Below, in pieces: positions 27,590 through 35,631 of a stretch of DNA of 64,000 nucleotides; the stretch's first letter is position 1, and every line of letters begins with the position of its first letter. Under the pieces are notes generated by a model. The model saw nothing but the letters and a program-made list of their open reading frames with translations, made no database searches and was not told where the DNA came from. Both the position numbers and the translations under genes were made by a program. Origin of the DNA: a gamma proteobacterium symbiont of Stewartia floridana (GTDB taxonomy: Bacteria > Pseudomonadota > Gammaproteobacteria > Chromatiales > Chromatiaceae); NCBI GenBank assembly GCA_003676145.1, contig NAUB01000028.1, positions 1 through 64,000 on the forward strand. The letters run 5' to 3'.

Positions 27590-29197
27590 ATGGGTAAATA
27601 TATCTCTGTCCAATGGAAGATTGTCGCGCCGATGGCGCTGATTTTCATCCTCATAATGTCAGTCGTAACAATTTATTCAGCACAGCAGCAAAAGGACAGG
27701 CTCTTAAGGTTAACGGAACACCAAATATTTGATGTGCTGCATGGATATCTCGATAGCATGAACGCCATGATGTTCACCGGAACCATGGGTAATCGGGAGA
27801 TGCTACGGGAAAAGATCTCCGCGCGAGATGGTGTATTGGAGGTACGCATGTTGCGTGCGGAGGCGATCAATAAGACCTTCGGCGCCGGCTTCGATCACGA
27901 AAAGCCTCTGGATGATCTTGATCGCCGGGCCTTGACTGGTGAGCAGATTATCGAAGTGAAAGAGGTGAAGGGTGAGCGAATCCTGACCATCATTGAACCC
28001 TTTCCCGCGGTTGCCGACCGCAATGGCACCAACTGTCTGACCTGTCATCAGGTCCCTGAAGGGACTGTATTGGGTGCCGGACGGCTGACCTTCTCCATGG
28101 GTTCACGGGACAAAGCGATCGATCATGAGTTGTTGACCAGTGCCGGAATCAATTTTCTGGTGCTTCTGGCAGGGCTGTTTGTCATCGCCATGATCGTCAG
28201 AAAGGTAGTGATCAAACCGCTTTACTGCCTGAAGGATACAATGGATCAGGTCGGGGCAAACTCCGATCTGCGGCCGAGGGTACCGTTGACTGGCAACGAC
28301 GAGTTCCGCGAAGTCGGTCAGGCGGTGAACAGTATGCTGGACCAGTTTCAGCCTACGATCAATGACTTGGCGAACACGATGGATGGCTTGGCAAACTCTG
28401 CCGAGCGTCTGGCTCAGGTAACCAAGGTAACCCGGGACGGCGTGGATGAGCAGGAGAAAGAGACCGGACAGTTGACGGTGGCGATTGGTGAGTTGACCGT
28501 GGCCGCAGAACGGGTGGCGGAAAACGCCGCTGGAGCGGAACAGGCCGCCGTCGAGGCGAAGACCAATGCCAGTGCCGGCGGTGAAGTGGTCAGTCAGGTC
28601 TCCGATTCGATTGTCAGTCTGGCGAAACGGATTGATGATGCGTCCGATGTGGTGAAACGCCTGGCGGAGGGAACCCAGAACATCGGTCAAGTCTCAGAAT
28701 CGATCACAGCCATTGCGGAACAGACCAATCTGCTGGCGCTTAACGCGGCGATTGAAGCCGCCCGTGCCGGCGAACAGGGACGCGGTTTCGCGGTTGTTGC
28801 GGATGAGGTAAGAAACCTCGCACAGCGGACCCAGGAAGCGACTCATGAGATCCAGGAAATTATCGAACAGTTGATCTCTTCCTCGGAACAGGCAGTGAAA
28901 GTGATGGGCACCAGTAAGCAGGAGGCTGATCAGAGCGTTGCTGACTCGAGTCGTGCCGGTGAAGCACTGCAACAGATCTCGGGTGCGGTGGAGATGATCA
29001 GTGAGATGAACGCTCAGATCTCGACGGCGGCACAGGAGCAGACCAGCGTGGCCAGTGAGATCAACAAGAACATCATTGCGATCAACGAGGTCTCCCATCA
29101 GACCGCAGAAGGAACCTGCAGGACCCTCAAAGAGAGTGAGGAAGTGGCACAGATCTCCCAGAGACTGGACAATATGGTCAACCAGTTCAAGGTCTGA
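27590..29197 (+). CDS. Methyl-accepting chemotaxis protein with haem-c binding motif
   Basis: 535 residues. Helix one is at about 10-28, a periplasmic sensor at 30-180, helix two at about 184-204, HAMP at about 205-260, then the signalling hairpin with the invariant tip [19 protein letters not shown] near 374. The sensor contains [10 protein letters not shown] near 149-158, a covalent haem-attachment motif placed just before the second helix, as in known haem-containing bacterial chemoreceptors and sensor kinases. It should bias swimming by redox state, oxygen or NO. No C-terminal receptor-docking pentapeptide was seen. Two cytochrome c genes lie directly upstream, divergent. Confidence 0.9.
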   Translation: MGKYISVQWKIVAPMALIFILIMSVVTIYSAQQQKDRLLRLTEHQIFDVLHGYLDSMNAMMFTGTMGNREMLREKISARDGVLEVRMLRAEAINKTFGAGFDHEKPLDDLDRRALTGEQIIEVKEVKGERILTIIEPFPAVADRNGTNCLTCHQVPEGTVLGAGRLTFSMGSRDKAIDHELLTSAGINFLVLLAGLFVIAMIVRKVVIKPLYCLKDTMDQVGANSDLRPRVPLTGNDEFREVGQAVNSMLDQFQPTINDLANTMDGLANSAERLAQVTKVTRDGVDEQEKETGQLTVAIGELTVAAERVAENAAGAEQAAVEAKTNASAGGEVVSQVSDSIVSLAKRIDDASDVVKRLAEGTQNIGQVSESITAIAEQTNLLALNAAIEAARAGEQGRGFAVVADEVRNLAQRTQEATHEIQEIIEQLISSSEQAVKVMGTSKQEADQSVADSSRAGEALQQISGAVEMISEMNAQISTAAQEQTSVASEINKNIIAINEVSHQTAEGTCRTLKESEEVAQISQRLDNMVNQFKV

Positions 29198-29446
29198 TCA
29201 CCAGATTTCACCCGGCTGCAACACAGGAGCCCGGGTGAATCGGGAATGCTTGGTGGCTAAGCAGCCCGGCCGTACACCTGAGTGTCGGTCGGGTTTCTGG
29301 TTTCAGGGCCACGATTAACACTGCCTGGATATCTGCTGAATAAAAAATCACACTTTCTGATCCGCCCTCAAATCAATTGGCTATGAAGCCAACGACCTTT
29401 TGGTTAAGATGCCCAGGTTTAATCTCAGTAGGATAGGCCTGGAGCA

Positions 29447-30832
29447 ATGCTGACAATCTATAACGATCTCACCAACCAGAAAGAGACCTTCCAGCCACTG
29501 CAGGCAGGTAAGGTCAGCATGTACGTTTGTGGCATGACAGTATACGACCTGTGTCACCTGGGACATGCCCGTGTGATGGTGGTGTTCGATGTGGTCTACC
29601 GGTATCTGCAGGCCAATGGTTATGACGTCAGCTATATCCGCAATATCACCGATGTGGATGACAAGATCATCAATCGGGCCAACGAAAGAGGCATCCCCTT
29701 TACCGAGCTGACCGAAGAGTTCATTCAGGCGATGCACGAGGATGCGGACGCGTTAGGGGTATTGAGACCCACCGATGAGCCCAAGGCGACCCAGCATATG
29801 GATCAGATTCTGTCGATGATCGAGCGGCTGATCGAGAATGGTCACGCCTACCCGGCGGATAATGGCGATGTCTACTACGATGTGCGTAGCTTTCCCAGTT
29901 ACGGCAAGCTGTCCGGAAAATCGATCGAGGATCTGCAGGCCGGGGCCCGGGTGGAGCCTGGTGACGCCAAGCGTGATCCCCTCGATTTCGCGCTCTGGAA
30001 GTCGGCCAAGCCCGAAGAACCCGCCTGGGACTCCCCCTGGGGCAGGGGACGACCCGGCTGGCACATCGAATGTTCAGCCATGTCGACCAATGCTTTGGGT
30101 AACAGCTTCGATATCCATGGCGGCGGTGCGGACCTGACCTTTCCCCATCATGAGAATGAGATTGCCCAGTCCGAAGGGGCAACCGGGCATCCCTTCGTCA
30201 AATACTGGATGCACAACGGTTTTGTCCGCATCAATGATGAAAAAATGTCCAAATCCCTGGGTAATTTCTTTACCGTCCGGGAGATACTCGAGCGTTACCA
30301 GGCGGAAGAGGTGCGCTATTTCATACTCACCAGTCACTACCGCTCTCCACTCAATTACGATACCGAGCACCTGGACAATGCCCGGGGAGCACTCACCCGT
30401 TTCTATACCGCACTGAGGGGGCTGCCCGAGGGAGAGTCTGCTGGCGGGGAGAGTTTCAAGAGCCGCTTCCATGAGGCCATGGACGATGACTTCAACACCC
30501 CGGAGGCGCTCGCCGTGTTGTTCGATCTGGCACGGGAGATCAATCGCATCAAGGAGACAAATGTTGAAGATGCGGCCTCGCTCGGCGCTCTGCTCAGAGA
30601 GTTGGGTGGCATGCTGGGGCTGCTGCAAAGCGACCCGGAGAGCTACCTGAAGGGTGGTGCATCCGCCGATGACGGGCTTTCCGACGATAAGATCGATGCC
30701 ATGATCCAGGCCCGTATCGATGCCAGAGCCGCCAAGGATTGGGGAGAGGCTGACCGGATTCGAGACGAGCTGCAGGAAGCAGGCATCCTGCTTGAGGATG
30801 GTCCAGAAGGAACAACCTGGCGCCGAGGTTGA
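29447..30832 (+). CDS. cysS: Cysteinyl-tRNA synthetase
   Basis: 461 residues, full length. The class I HIGH-type motif is HLGHAR near 37-42, the zinc site uses C28 (CGMTVYD) and WHIECSAM near 205, and the KMSKS loop is [10 protein letters not shown] near 266. It charges tRNA-Cys in the cytoplasm. In enterobacteria cysS adjoins ppiB-lpxH; here two cytochromes and a chemoreceptor lie between, so the old grouping seems to have been opened by insertion. A REP pair begins 8 bp past the stop. Confidence 0.97.
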   Translation: MLTIYNDLTNQKETFQPLQAGKVSMYVCGMTVYDLCHLGHARVMVVFDVVYRYLQANGYDVSYIRNITDVDDKIINRANERGIPFTELTEEFIQAMHEDADALGVLRPTDEPKATQHMDQILSMIERLIENGHAYPADNGDVYYDVRSFPSYGKLSGKSIEDLQAGARVEPGDAKRDPLDFALWKSAKPEEPAWDSPWGRGRPGWHIECSAMSTNALGNSFDIHGGGADLTFPHHENEIAQSEGATGHPFVKYWMHNGFVRINDEKMSKSLGNFFTVREILERYQAEEVRYFILTSHYRSPLNYDTEHLDNARGALTRFYTALRGLPEGESAGGESFKSRFHEAMDDDFNTPEALAVLFDLAREINRIKETNVEDAASLGALLRELGGMLGLLQSDPESYLKGGASADDGLSDDKIDAMIQARIDARAAKDWGEADRIRDELQEAGILLEDGPEGTTWRRG

Positions 30833-30839
30833 AAGTATC

Positions 30840-30898
30840 GGTGCGGCAAGCCGCACCCTACGAACCTAGTTAGCGTGTAGGGTGCGGCTTGCCGCACC
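30840..30898. repeat. REP palindrome pair (BIME-like), left of the RAYT gene
   Basis: Two 18-base palindromes GGTGCGGCAAGCCGCACC (30840-30857) and GGTGCGGCTTGCCGCACC (30881-30898) face each other around a 23-base spacer. The whole 59-bp unit recurs in inverted orientation at 31532-31590 with about one spacer mismatch. It may also end cysS transcription. Confidence 0.88.
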
Positions 30899-30976
30899 GA
30901 TGGCCTGTAATGAAATCACCTAACTTTGCAATGAAGCACCGCAGCACCATTTTCGCAATTGCCAGGGAGGGCAATA

Positions 30977-31528
30977 ATGCCGAATTATCGAAGAGCACTC
31001 ATTCAAGGTGGCAGCTACTTTTTTACAGTCGTAACGCACAAACGCAAGCCTCTGTTTTCTGATGATTCTGCGCGCCTGTTTCTACGAGATGCGATCTCCA
31101 ATGTGCGTATCAATTACCCATTTGAAATCGATGCTCTATGTCTACTTCCAGATCATCTACATACGATCTGGACTCTGCCAGATGGCGATATGAACTATTC
31201 AAAACGTTGGAGGGCTATTAAAGGCAATTTCTCTAGAGGTTACAGAAAACAAACCAGCAGAAAGATAGCGCCAACCATCTCCAGGCAGAATCGAGGGGAG
31301 GTGACCTTCTGGCAGCGATGCTTTTGGGAGCATCTCATTCGAGATGAGAGGGACTATAGGCGCCATTTCGATTACATTCACTTCAATCCGGTTAAGCATG
31401 GATATACAGAATCTGTTTCAGATTGGCCCTGGTCTACATTTCATCGGTATGTTCAAAAAGGTATCTACCCAATAGATTGGGGTGGTGTGGCTGAAGAGAA
31501 GATAGACCTCGAATCTGTGGGTGAGTGA
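30977..31528 (+). CDS. REP-associated tyrosine transposase (RAYT, Y1/IS200-like)
   Basis: 183 residues of the TnpA_REP family. The N-terminus MPNYRRALIQGGSYFFTVVT is typical. LPDHLHTIW near 61-69 holds the HUH metal-binding histidines, and RDYRRHFDYIHFNPVKHGY near 134 contains the catalytic-Tyr helix. RAYTs nick and mobilise REP palindromes as single-stranded DNA. The flanking REP pairs fit exactly. The start at 30977 has a GGGAGG ribosome site; an ATG six codons earlier does not. The frame is intact. Confidence 0.93.
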   Translation: MPNYRRALIQGGSYFFTVVTHKRKPLFSDDSARLFLRDAISNVRINYPFEIDALCLLPDHLHTIWTLPDGDMNYSKRWRAIKGNFSRGYRKQTSRKIAPTISRQNRGEVTFWQRCFWEHLIRDERDYRRHFDYIHFNPVKHGYTESVSDWPWSTFHRYVQKGIYPIDWGGVAEEKIDLESVGE

Positions 31529-31531
31529 TTC

Positions 31532-31590
31532 GGTGCGGCAAGCCGCACCCTACACGCTAGCTAGGTTCGTAGGGTGCGGCTTGCCGCACC
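31532..31590. repeat. REP palindrome pair (BIME-like), right of the RAYT gene
   Basis: Mirror copy of 30840-30898: palindromes at 31532-31549 and 31573-31590, with spacer TACACGCTAGCTAGGTTCG, the reverse complement of the left spacer apart from one base. It starts 4 bp after the RAYT stop and lies 50 bp from the folD stop. Confidence 0.88.
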
Positions 31591-31640
31591 ATTGATCTGG
31601 AGGGGGCGCATTTTCATTGAAGTCCAATCAAAACAAGCTG

Positions 31641-32498
31641 CTACTTTGCACTATGCAGCTCGGCGGCCTGCAGGGTGTTCTCAAGCAGCGTGGCAATGGT
31701 CATCGGGCCGACACCGCCAGGTACCGGGGTGATCCAAGAGGCGCGCTCCTTGGCCGCTTCGAAAGCCACATCACCAACCAGTTTACCCTCGTCGGTTCGA
31801 TTGATGCCCACATCGATCACGATCGCCCCCTCTTTTACCCAATCACCGGGCACGAACTCCGGGCGACCCACCGCGGCCACCAGAATATCCGCATTGCGCG
31901 CTTTCTCAGCCAGATCCTTGGTGCGGCTGTGACAGACAGTGATGGTACAGCGGGCTGCCAGCAGTTCCAGTGCCATTGGACGGCCGACGATGTTCGATTG
32001 GCCGATGATGACCGCATCGAGCCCTTCCAGTTTCTGACCGGTGTGCTGCAGCATGGTCATGATGCCGCGCGGGGTGCAGGGACGCAGGATCGGCATCCGC
32101 AGTGCCAGGCGACCGACATTGTAAGGGTGGAAGCCATCCACATCCTTGGTCGGCAGGATGCGTTCAATGACTGATTCCTCGTCGATCTGCTGTGGCAGTG
32201 GAAGCTGTACCAGAATGCCATCGATGTTTTCGTCCTGATTCAGCTGGTCAATCACTTGCAATAGATCGTCCTGAGAAGTATTTTCAGGTAAATCAAAGGA
32301 TTGGGAGTGAAATCCGACCTCGTCGCAGGATTTTCGCTTGTTCCGTACATAGACTTGCGAAGCCGGATTCTCACCCACCAGCACCACGGCCAGGCCGGGT
32401 CGACGCTCTCCGGCCGCGACACGACGCTCAACGCCAGCCTTGATTTCTGCTCTTAATTCAGCAGCAATCGCCTTGCCATCCAAAATCTCTGCACTCAT
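31641..32498 (-). CDS. folD: Bifunctional methylenetetrahydrofolate dehydrogenase/cyclohydrolase
   Basis: 285 residues. Signatures are [13 protein letters not shown] near 50-62 (with the catalytic Lys), VQLPLPQQ near 97-104, the Rossmann segment [16 protein letters not shown] near 163-178, and the C-terminal [19 protein letters not shown] near 260. FolD interconverts methylene-, methenyl- and 10-formyl-tetrahydrofolate using NADP. It diverges from the tRNA operon with 194 bp between. Confidence 0.97.
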   Translation of the reverse strand: MSAEILDGKAIAAELRAEIKAGVERRVAAGERRPGLAVVLVGENPASQVYVRNKRKSCDEVGFHSQSFDLPENTSQDDLLQVIDQLNQDENIDGILVQLPLPQQIDEESVIERILPTKDVDGFHPYNVGRLALRMPILRPCTPRGIMTMLQHTGQKLEGLDAVIIGQSNIVGRPMALELLAARCTITVCHSRTKDLAEKARNADILVAAVGRPEFVPGDWVKEGAIVIDVGINRTDEGKLVGDVAFEAAKERASWITPVPGGVGPMTIATLLENTLQAAELHSAK

Positions 32499-32611
32499 GG
32501 AAATTCCATCGGTCTAAAAAGAGCAGCATGATACCGAAAGCGGGGCAAACTGTCAGCGCATCAGGGGCAGCGGATGAGAAGTAAAAACGGTGAAATACGG
32601 CTTGTTTGGCA

Positions 32612-32640
32612 TTGACCTAGGCGGTTAACGACAGTATGAT
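32612..32640 (+). promoter_or_regulatory. Sigma-70 promoter of the tRNA operon
   Basis: TTGACC and TATGAT separated by 17 bp, followed by a pyrimidine- and C-rich discriminator (TCCCTCCCTTCGCC), typical of stable-RNA promoters under stringent control. It lies 52 bp before tRNA-Pro. Confidence 0.7.
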
Positions 32641-32692
32641 TCCCTCCCTTCGCCTTTCCAGGTTGAACAGGTTGTCGCCTGAGGCGGTATTT

Positions 32693-32769
32693 CGGGGTAT
32701 AGCGCAGTCTGGTAGCGCGCCTGCTTTGGGAGCAGGATGTCGGGAGTTCGAATCTCTCTACCCCGACCA
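32693..32769 (+). tRNA. tRNA-Pro(TGG)
   Basis: 77 nt including encoded CCA. The acceptor CGGGGTA pairs with TACCCCG; the anticodon stem CCTGC/GCAGG closes loop TTTGGGA with anticodon TGG at 32727-32729; the T-arm GGGAG/CTCTC is followed by the acceptor strand. First gene of the tRNA operon. Confidence 0.97.
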
Positions 32770-32777
32770 ATTTTTCT

Positions 32778-33079
32778 GCGCCCGTAGCTCATCTGGATAG
32801 AGCATCGGCCTTTAAGTGAGCACAGTGAGTGTGCCAAATAGGAGCCTTTATGGGGAAACAGAACCCATAAAGTGGATCGCACTGTATCGGGGAAACCTTA
32901 ACAGGTAGCGCTGATGGCAATCCCGAGGAAACCCGCCAGGGGATCCGTAGAGACTATACGTGCGACGCCTGAGACGGTGAAGAGATAGTCCAGACCACAA
33001 ACTCCGTTTGGGGGCGTCGAAAGGCGTAGTTGGTAAGCTAAGCCGAGGGTAGCAGGTTCGAATCCTGCCGGGCGTGCCA
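32778..33079 (+). tRNA. tRNA-Arg(TCT) interrupted by a group I intron
   Basis: Exons 32778-32812 and 33038-33079 join into a normal 77-nt tRNA with encoded CCA. The acceptor GCGCCCG pairs with CGGGCGT, the D-stem is GCTC/GAGC, the anticodon stem TCGGC/GCCGA closes loop CTTCTAA, and the T-arm is GCAGG/CCTGC. The anticodon is U34-C35-U36, and the 225-nt intron lies between U34 and C35. Without splicing the gene cannot give a functional tRNA. Standard tRNA searches may miss it or call two fragments. Confidence 0.93.
32813..33037 (+). ncRNA. Group I self-splicing intron in tRNA-Arg(TCT), IC3-like
   Basis: 225 nt, no ORF. The 5' exon ends in U and the intron ends in G, as group I chemistry requires. 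CUU at the 5' site can pair with GAG at 32842-32844 (P1, with a U-G wobble at the cleavage site); the intervening GCACA...TGTGC is a P1 extension. P2 is CCTTTATGGG with CCCATAAAG. The core strings GGGGAAACC, TGGCAATCCCGAG and AAGAGATAGTCC match the P4-P6 and P7 regions of cyanobacterial tRNA-Leu and Azoarcus tRNA-Ile introns as I remember them. P7 is GACTAT (32952-32957) with ATAGTC (32985-32990). Confidence 0.93.
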
Positions 33080-33126
33080 AGTCTGCAGGAGTGGCTGACT
33101 CGTTGCAGCCAGGCAAACAGTTAATG

Positions 33127-33202
33127 GTGGACGTAGCTCAGTTGGTAGAGCTCCGGATTGTGATTCCGGCGGTCGTGGGTTCGAGACCCATCGTCCACCC
33201 CA
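33127..33202 (+). tRNA. tRNA-His(GTG)
   Basis: 76 nt with encoded CCA. The acceptor GTGGACG pairs with CGTCCAC. Base 33126 is the extra G(-1) opposite discriminator C73, the hallmark of tRNA-His. The anticodon loop is TTGTGAT. Confidence 0.97.
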
Positions 33203-33212
33203 TCTTCAGAAC

Positions 33213-33288
33213 GGGCCATTAGCTCAGCTGGTAGAGCAGTGGACTCTTAATCCATTGGTCGAAGGTTCGAATCCTTCATGGCCCACCA
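33213..33288 (+). tRNA. tRNA-Lys(CTT)
   Basis: 76 nt with encoded CCA. The acceptor GGGCCAT pairs with ATGGCCC; the anticodon stem GTGGA/TCCAT closes loop CTCTTAA, so the anticodon is CTT. It is the last gene of the operon. Its 3' end is duplicated downstream at 33445 and partly at 35446. Confidence 0.95.
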
Positions 33289-33296
33289 AAATTTCT

Positions 33297-33329
33297 AAAA
33301 AAACCGAGCCCTAGTGTTCGGTTTTTTTT
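33297..33329 (+). terminator. Intrinsic terminator of the tRNA operon
   Basis: Stem AAACCGA/TCGGTTT with an A-tract before and an eight-T run after, starting 9 bases past tRNA-Lys. Confidence 0.85.
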
Positions 33330-33754
33330 CTACAGGGGAGATTCGAACCTTCGACTTCAAACAAGCCTGGTTCGACAGCGGAGCGGAGCGAGGCTGATCG
33401 TAGGCGTCTTCGCCTACGACCCGCAGGGCGAGGCGCAGCCGAGTAATCCTTCATGGCCCACCAAAATTTCTAGGGTGCTTACCGGGCACATAGGTAAAAC
33501 CTTATTCCGGAGACATCGTTAACACTTTCTCCGGGGCGAAAGGATCAGGAGCCGCTGCCCATCCTGATCAACTCACAGTTGGAACGTTCTGTCGGATATA
33601 AAATAGGGAGCACGTTCAGGCATGCTGGAGAAATTGTTCAAGTCAAAATTGCTGTCTATTACACTTCAAATAACCATGCTCCACCCGGTGCTCGAAATGT
33701 TCACCGGATGAAACATTGCAATCCAATCAAAGACTCTCTGACCTTATTCATCTT
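33330..33754. other. Intergenic region with repeat fragments
   Basis: No supported gene. It holds a strong hairpin (CGTAGGCG/CGCCTACG around 33400-33418), a segment CAAACAAGCCTGGTTCGACA (33358-33377) resembling 35417-35436, and the 28-bp copy of the tRNA-Lys end at 33445-33472. The rest is featureless. Confidence 0.5.
33445..33472 (+). repeat. Duplicated 3' end of tRNA-Lys (att-like direct repeat)
   Basis: Identical over 28 bases to 33270-33297, covering the T-arm end, acceptor strand, CCA and eight or nine bases beyond. A tRNA 3' end repeated directly downstream is the classic mark of integration at a tRNA gene, but only 150 bp lies between the two copies and no integrase is present. Confidence 0.75.
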
Positions 33755-33928
33755 TCAATAGTAAGGTTCCACTTCTTTTAGTACATCGGCCCATTCGTAC
33801 TCATGTTCATCGCCTTCCGCGTCTGCAGGTGAGGGCATTTCCCGATCGTTATGATCGGCATTTAGCATTACCGGTTCGTAATACATTGCTGGTGTCTGAA
33901 TCTGATCTTGGTGAATACTCACAGTCAT
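33755..33928 (-). CDS. Small acidic protein, unknown
   Basis: 57 codons from ATG at 33928 to TGA, rich in Asp and Glu, ending WADVLKEVEPYY, with no cysteine or membrane helix. An AGGA lies about seven bases before the ATG. It is divergent from the CarH-like regulator and shares a 160-bp control region with it that carries two operator-like palindromes. No family is recognised. It could be a regulated small protein or a chance ORF; purposeful-looking composition and position favour the first. Confidence 0.45.
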   Translation of the reverse strand: MTVSIHQDQIQTPAMYYEPVMLNADHNDREMPSPADAEGDEHEYEWADVLKEVEPYY

Positions 33929-34008
33929 TCTCCTATCCTAATTTTCCGGGTTAGTGTGCCGGTGGTTTGCAGCCGGCATGATTTTAAAATTAGCATCGAA
34001 ATTTATTT

Positions 34009-34072
34009 TGTCTAGGACAAATAAAACTTATAATCTATGATATATTTTAGATATTAGAAAATGTCTTAGACA
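34009..34072. promoter_or_regulatory. Paired operator-like palindromes in a divergent promoter
   Basis: TGTCTAGGACA (34009-34019) and TGTCTTAGACA (34062-34072) are near-identical palindromes with centres 53 bp apart, about five helical turns. AT-rich DNA with TATAAT (34029-34034) lies between. TTGTCT overlaps each box and could serve as the -35 of an outward promoter. I infer binding sites for the adjacent MerR-type regulator. Confidence 0.5.
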
Positions 34073-34087
34073 ATATTGGGTAGAAAG

Positions 34088-34942
34088 ATGTTTGCAATTG
34101 GTACTGTGGAGCGTGACACCGGCATTAGTCGGGATACCCTGCGAATATGGGAAAGACGCTACGGTTTCCCGACGCCTGGGCGTAACAATAAGGGCGAGCG
34201 CGTCTACAGCGCTGAGCAAATTCAACGCCTGCAACGGATCCGGCGTTTGTTGGATCAGGGATTCCGGCCCGGTAAAGTGGTGCCACTCGAGGATGAGGCC
34301 CTCAACAAGCTTGCAAACACACTGCACGATCTCTTATTGAGTCCAACGGACATGGATCCCACCCATATCCGACTGATCGATTTGGCATCTTCCGGCGATA
34401 TCCCGGCACTTAATGCAGCACTGGAGCAGCTCCTTGCCCAGGAGGGGCTAAGCTCATTCGTGCTCGATACCTTCGCACCTTTGACCAAAGCAGTCGGAGA
34501 GCTCTGGGCTGCTGGGCGTCTGCAAATTTTCGAGGAGCACATACTCACCAGACACCTGGTGCGCTTCCTCGACGTAGCCATGAGCCGCGTCGGACACCCC
34601 CCTGGGAATCCTGAGGTACTGCTGGGTACTCTTCCCGGCGAGCCGCACGCTTTGGGATTGCTGATGGCCGAGGCCCTGCTGATAAACTCAGGCAGGGCCA
34701 CCCTGAATCTGGGGACGGATGTCCCGCTTGATGAGATAGTGACTGCGGCGGAACGGTCGGGGGTATCGACAGTGGCACTCTCTTTCAGTGGGTGCTATAC
34801 CAGGAACACGATCAGAGACGATCTTGAAGAACTGGCAGAACGCCTCCCACGAGCGGTTCGTATCTGGATCGGCGGGGACGGCGTAAGGCGATTGAGGCGG
34901 TTACCACCCTCAGTTGAGATTATGTCGCTGGAGTCGATTTGA
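34088..34942 (+). CDS. MerR family regulator with B12-binding domain (CarH/LitR-like)
   Basis: 284 residues. The MerR winged helix is residues 1-70 (IGTVERDTGISRDTLRIWER). A helical cap carries W-x9-EH (W near 139, EH near 149), and a Rossmann B12 domain has EPHALG near 184, the E-x-H-x2-G cobalamin-ligand motif. This pattern matches AdoCbl-dependent photoreceptor repressors CarH/LitR. The residue after the Trp is Ala; T. thermophilus CarH has His132 there (from memory), which matters for its light response. The ATG at 34088 was preferred to a TTG at 34076. Probably represses its own divergent promoter region in the dark. Confidence 0.85.
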   Translation: MFAIGTVERDTGISRDTLRIWERRYGFPTPGRNNKGERVYSAEQIQRLQRIRRLLDQGFRPGKVVPLEDEALNKLANTLHDLLLSPTDMDPTHIRLIDLASSGDIPALNAALEQLLAQEGLSSFVLDTFAPLTKAVGELWAAGRLQIFEEHILTRHLVRFLDVAMSRVGHPPGNPEVLLGTLPGEPHALGLLMAEALLINSGRATLNLGTDVPLDEIVTAAERSGVSTVALSFSGCYTRNTIRDDLEELAERLPRAVRIWIGGDGVRRLRRLPPSVEIMSLESI

Positions 34943-35056
34943 CAGCAGAGTACCAATACTCTCTTCTGGCTTGGCAACTGTAGAAATGCAACAGGTATTG
35001 GGTTGCTTGGTATGTTACCGCGTTGCCATCGGCCCTCAACCCTCAACCAGGGCATA
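34943..35056. other. Intergenic spacer
   Basis: Short region after the regulator with no recognised signal; it leads into degraded transposase sequence. Together with 35057-35631 it makes nearly 700 bp without an intact gene. Confidence 0.4.
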
Positions 35057-35388
35057 ACGTGAACATGCAGACCGTCCCCGCCTGGCAAGAAGATGAATGC
35101 TTCGCCCTGCTGCCGAAACCGAGAGTGAACCTGACCCGGCTCCATAGCGTAATTGCCTCCAGCAGCTAACATCGTGTTGGCGTGACACTGGGCAAGCGTG
35201 GTAAGGGCGGTGCCAATCAACAGGATAAATAAAAAATCCGCAATAGCGCCACCAAACTATGACCTGAGTACAGCGACTGAAACGGATATTCAACATTGAT
35301 GTGTCGACCTGACCGCAGTCTGGCGGTGAAACCAAGGTGATCGCCAGCATTGAGGCTCAGCCGGTCATCGACAAGATACTCGCTTAAC
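35057..35388 (+). pseudogene. Degraded IS91-family transposase fragment
   Basis: Translated pieces match IS91/IS801-type transposase C-terminal strings as I remember them: VNMQTVPAWQEDE, then LPKPRVNLTRLHSV, HRVGVTLGKRGKGG in the next block, RLKRIFNID, and KVIASIEAQPVIDKILA. Several stop codons, frame changes and at least one internal deletion separate them, and the N-terminal HUH region is missing. It is a dead remnant. It lies between the CarH-like gene and a third copy of the tRNA-Lys end. Confidence 0.72.
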
Positions 35389-35445
35389 TCATAAAGAAAG
35401 GCGCATTAGCGCCTCCACAAACAGACCTGGTCCGACAGCCGGATC

Positions 35446-35460
35446 ATCCTTCATGGCCCA
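35446..35460 (+). repeat. Partial third copy of the tRNA-Lys 3' end
   Basis: ATCCTTCATGGCCCA, identical to 15 bases of the tRNA-Lys acceptor region. The bases before it (35417-35438) resemble 33358-33379, which also precede the second copy, so the two downstream copies appear to share an origin. Confidence 0.6.
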
Positions 35461-35631
35461 ACAGGTCCTATGCCAAGAAAATTGCACCGCAATGACCCCA
35501 AAGATCTATGGGTATATGAGGTAATCCACGATTTCATCAGCGTTTTATGATTGATAAATGGCAGCTTTTACCCTTGGGCACGAATTCGCTTTGGTTTAAA
35601 CTCAGATGCCAGTCAACGTGGAGAAATCAAC

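Noticed and set aside
30840-31590. CRISPR-like repeats
   Set aside because: The repeated units are paired palindromes flanking a transposase, not regularly spaced direct repeats; no array was seen anywhere in the window.
32561-33116. Minus-strand frames with RPAGFEPATLGL-like or VERFELPTSCSQ-like sequence
   Set aside because: These are well-known false proteins produced by translating tRNA genes backwards.
33270-35460. Active integrative element or prophage at tRNA-Lys
   Set aside because: Direct repeats exist, but no integrase, excisionase or phage gene lies between them; only a dead IS91 fragment.
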